Below, in pieces: positions 5,797-6,550 of a stretch of DNA of 6,550 bases. Location: positions 1 through 6,550 of the forward strand of contig VGLX01000078.1 in the NCBI GenBank assembly GCA_016866645.1. The letters are read 5' to 3'. The DNA comes from Candidatus Woesearchaeota archaeon. Lineage in GTDB: Archaea > Nanobdellota > Nanobdellia > SCGC-AAA011-G17 > VGLX01. Below the pieces are notes generated by a model. That model was not told the DNA's origin, did not search any database, and worked only from the letters and a program-made list of their open reading frames with translations. Position 1 is the stretch's first letter. Each line of letters opens with the position of its first letter. A program made the position numbers and the translations under genes.

Positions 5797-6494
5797 CATA
5801 CGACAAAAGAAGCGACGGAAGAAAATTCGACGAGCTAAGGCCTATGGAGGCAAAAGTAGGGGTAATAGCAAGGGCTGACGGATCAGCCATGTTCAAGATA
5901 GGCAAGACAGTTGCTTACGCCGCAGTATACGGCCCGAGGGCATTGCACCCATCGCATATGAGAAACCCTGAAACAGGCATCCTAAGGTGCAACTACAACA
6001 TGATGAGCTTCTCAGGAAGCGGAGAAAGGGTAAGGCCAGGACCTTCACGAAGGTCTAAAGAGATAGGATTAGTGACTGAGAAAGCCTTACTGCCTGTGAT
6101 GGACATATCAGGATTCCCAAACACAGTAGTAGACGTGTTCATAGAACTGCTGCAGACCGACGCCGGAACAAGGTGCGCCGGGATAACAGCCGCGGCTTTA
6201 GCGCTTGCAGACGCAGGATTCCCGATGAGGGACTTGGTCGCAGCGGTAAGCGTAGGCAAAGTCGGCGACAAGCTGGTAGTCGACCTGAGCAAAGAGGAAG
6301 AGGACTACGAAGAAGGCGCGACAGACATGCCATTGGCCATACTGCCAAGGACAGGAGAGGTAACGCTCCTGCAAATGGACGGAAACATAAGTAAAGACGA
6401 GCTGAAAGAACTAGTTGAAAACGCTAAGAAAGCAGCGCGCAAGATAAACGAAGTGCAGATAAAAGCGCTGAAAGATAAGTATGGAGTGAACTAA
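5793..6494 (+). CDS. rrp41: Exosome catalytic subunit Rrp41 (RNase PH family)
   Basis: Active subunit of the archaeal exosome. With Rrp42 it forms a hexameric ring that degrades RNA 3'-to-5' using phosphate and can add heteropolymeric tails in the reverse reaction. At 233 residues it spans a complete RNase PH fold. Motifs seen are SDGRKFDELRP (7-17), GSGERVRPGPSRRSKEI (75-91, with the RNA/phosphate-binding Arg cluster), DAGTRCAGITAAALALADAG (123-142, Arg127), VGKVGDKLVVDLSKEEEDYE (154-173), and TDMPLAILP with Asp178, the likely catalytic acid by comparison with Sulfolobus Rrp41. Asp171 is the partner acid. These two are 7 residues apart, where I recall 6 in Sulfolobus. SD GGAGA (5781-5785) lies inside the end of rrp4. 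The gene is translationally coupled to rrp4, and its 3' end carries the rrp42 SD. Confidence 0.97.
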   Translation: MTYDKRSDGRKFDELRPMEAKVGVIARADGSAMFKIGKTVAYAAVYGPRALHPSHMRNPETGILRCNYNMMSFSGSGERVRPGPSRRSKEIGLVTEKALLPVMDISGFPNTVVDVFIELLQTDAGTRCAGITAAALALADAGFPMRDLVAAVSVGKVGDKLVVDLSKEEEDYEEGATDMPLAILPRTGEVTLLQMDGNISKDELKELVENAKKAARKINEVQIKALKDKYGVN

Positions 6495-6496
6495 AA

Positions 6497-6550
6497 ATGA
6501 CAAGCGGAACAAAAAGTTACATACAGGCTTTATTACAAAGAGGGATCAGA
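6497..6550 (+). CDS. rrp42: Exosome subunit Rrp42, N-terminal 18 residues only
   Basis: The frame opens at ATG 6497, two bases after the rrp41 stop, and runs off the right edge. It encodes MTSGTKSYIQALLQRGIR. GGAGTGA (6483-6489), inside the end of rrp41, serves as SD. The helix YIQALLQRGIR fits the start of Rrp42, where a short helix ending in a basic turn precedes the DGR motif of the RNase PH fold. Rrp42 is the catalytically inactive ring partner of Rrp41 and almost always follows it in archaea. The identification rests mainly on context because so little is visible. Confidence 0.8.
   Translation, partial: MTSGTKSYIQALLQRGIR

Noticed and set aside
5993..6394. Overlapping frames on both strands inside rrp41
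   Set aside because: They are shadows of a highly conserved gene, with Arg/Ser-rich translations that do not look like proteins.
1..6550. CRISPR arrays, insertion sequences or prophage genes
   Set aside because: No spaced direct repeats, transposase motifs or integration sites were seen. All coding space is filled by surface-protein or informational genes.

Overview
The window looks like a chromosomal segment of an uncultivated archaeon. The evidence is six consecutive genes of the archaeal exosome/proteasome cluster, an archaeal BRE/TATA promoter, T-run termination, and arginine codons that are mostly AGG/AGA. The TSP1-like, glycosylation-rich surface protein at the left edge resembles proteins common in DPANN lineages such as Woesearchaeota or Pacearchaeota. 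That placement is an inference, because no rRNA is present. All genes lie on the + strand.

Left part (1-3131): two cell-surface genes. The first is the 3' portion of a large membrane-anchored subtilisin-like protease. It has the end of an S8 catalytic domain, about four Ig-like repeats, a cysteine-rich TSP1-like module, a Gly/Pro/Glu/Lys-rich stalk, one membrane helix and a basic tail. The second is a DUF4349-family protein with two membrane segments. A hairpin plus T-runs terminates this block.

Middle (3132-3298): a 167-base regulatory spacer. It holds the terminator, a small palindrome, a strong BRE/TATA element, and a predicted leader of about 50 nt with a stable hairpin and a possible 8-codon uORF, followed by a strong Shine-Dalgarno (SD) sequence.

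Right part (3299-6550): a compact operon, pop5 (RNase P protein) - psmA (20S proteasome alpha) - sbds - rrp4 - rrp41 - rrp42 (partial). Gaps are 2-18 bases, with one 4-base overlap, and SD sites are embedded in or next to the preceding stop codons. This is the known archaeal superoperon joining tRNA 5' processing, protein degradation, ribosome maturation and RNA 3' degradation/tailing. Rrp41 and Rrp42 form the RNase PH ring, Rrp4 caps it, and PsmA forms the outer rings of the proteasome.

I see no wholly new system. The most unusual observation is that pop5 has no ATG, GTG or TTG where homology and the SD place its start. The codon there is ATC, and an automatic start at 3392 would delete the conserved N-terminal strand.
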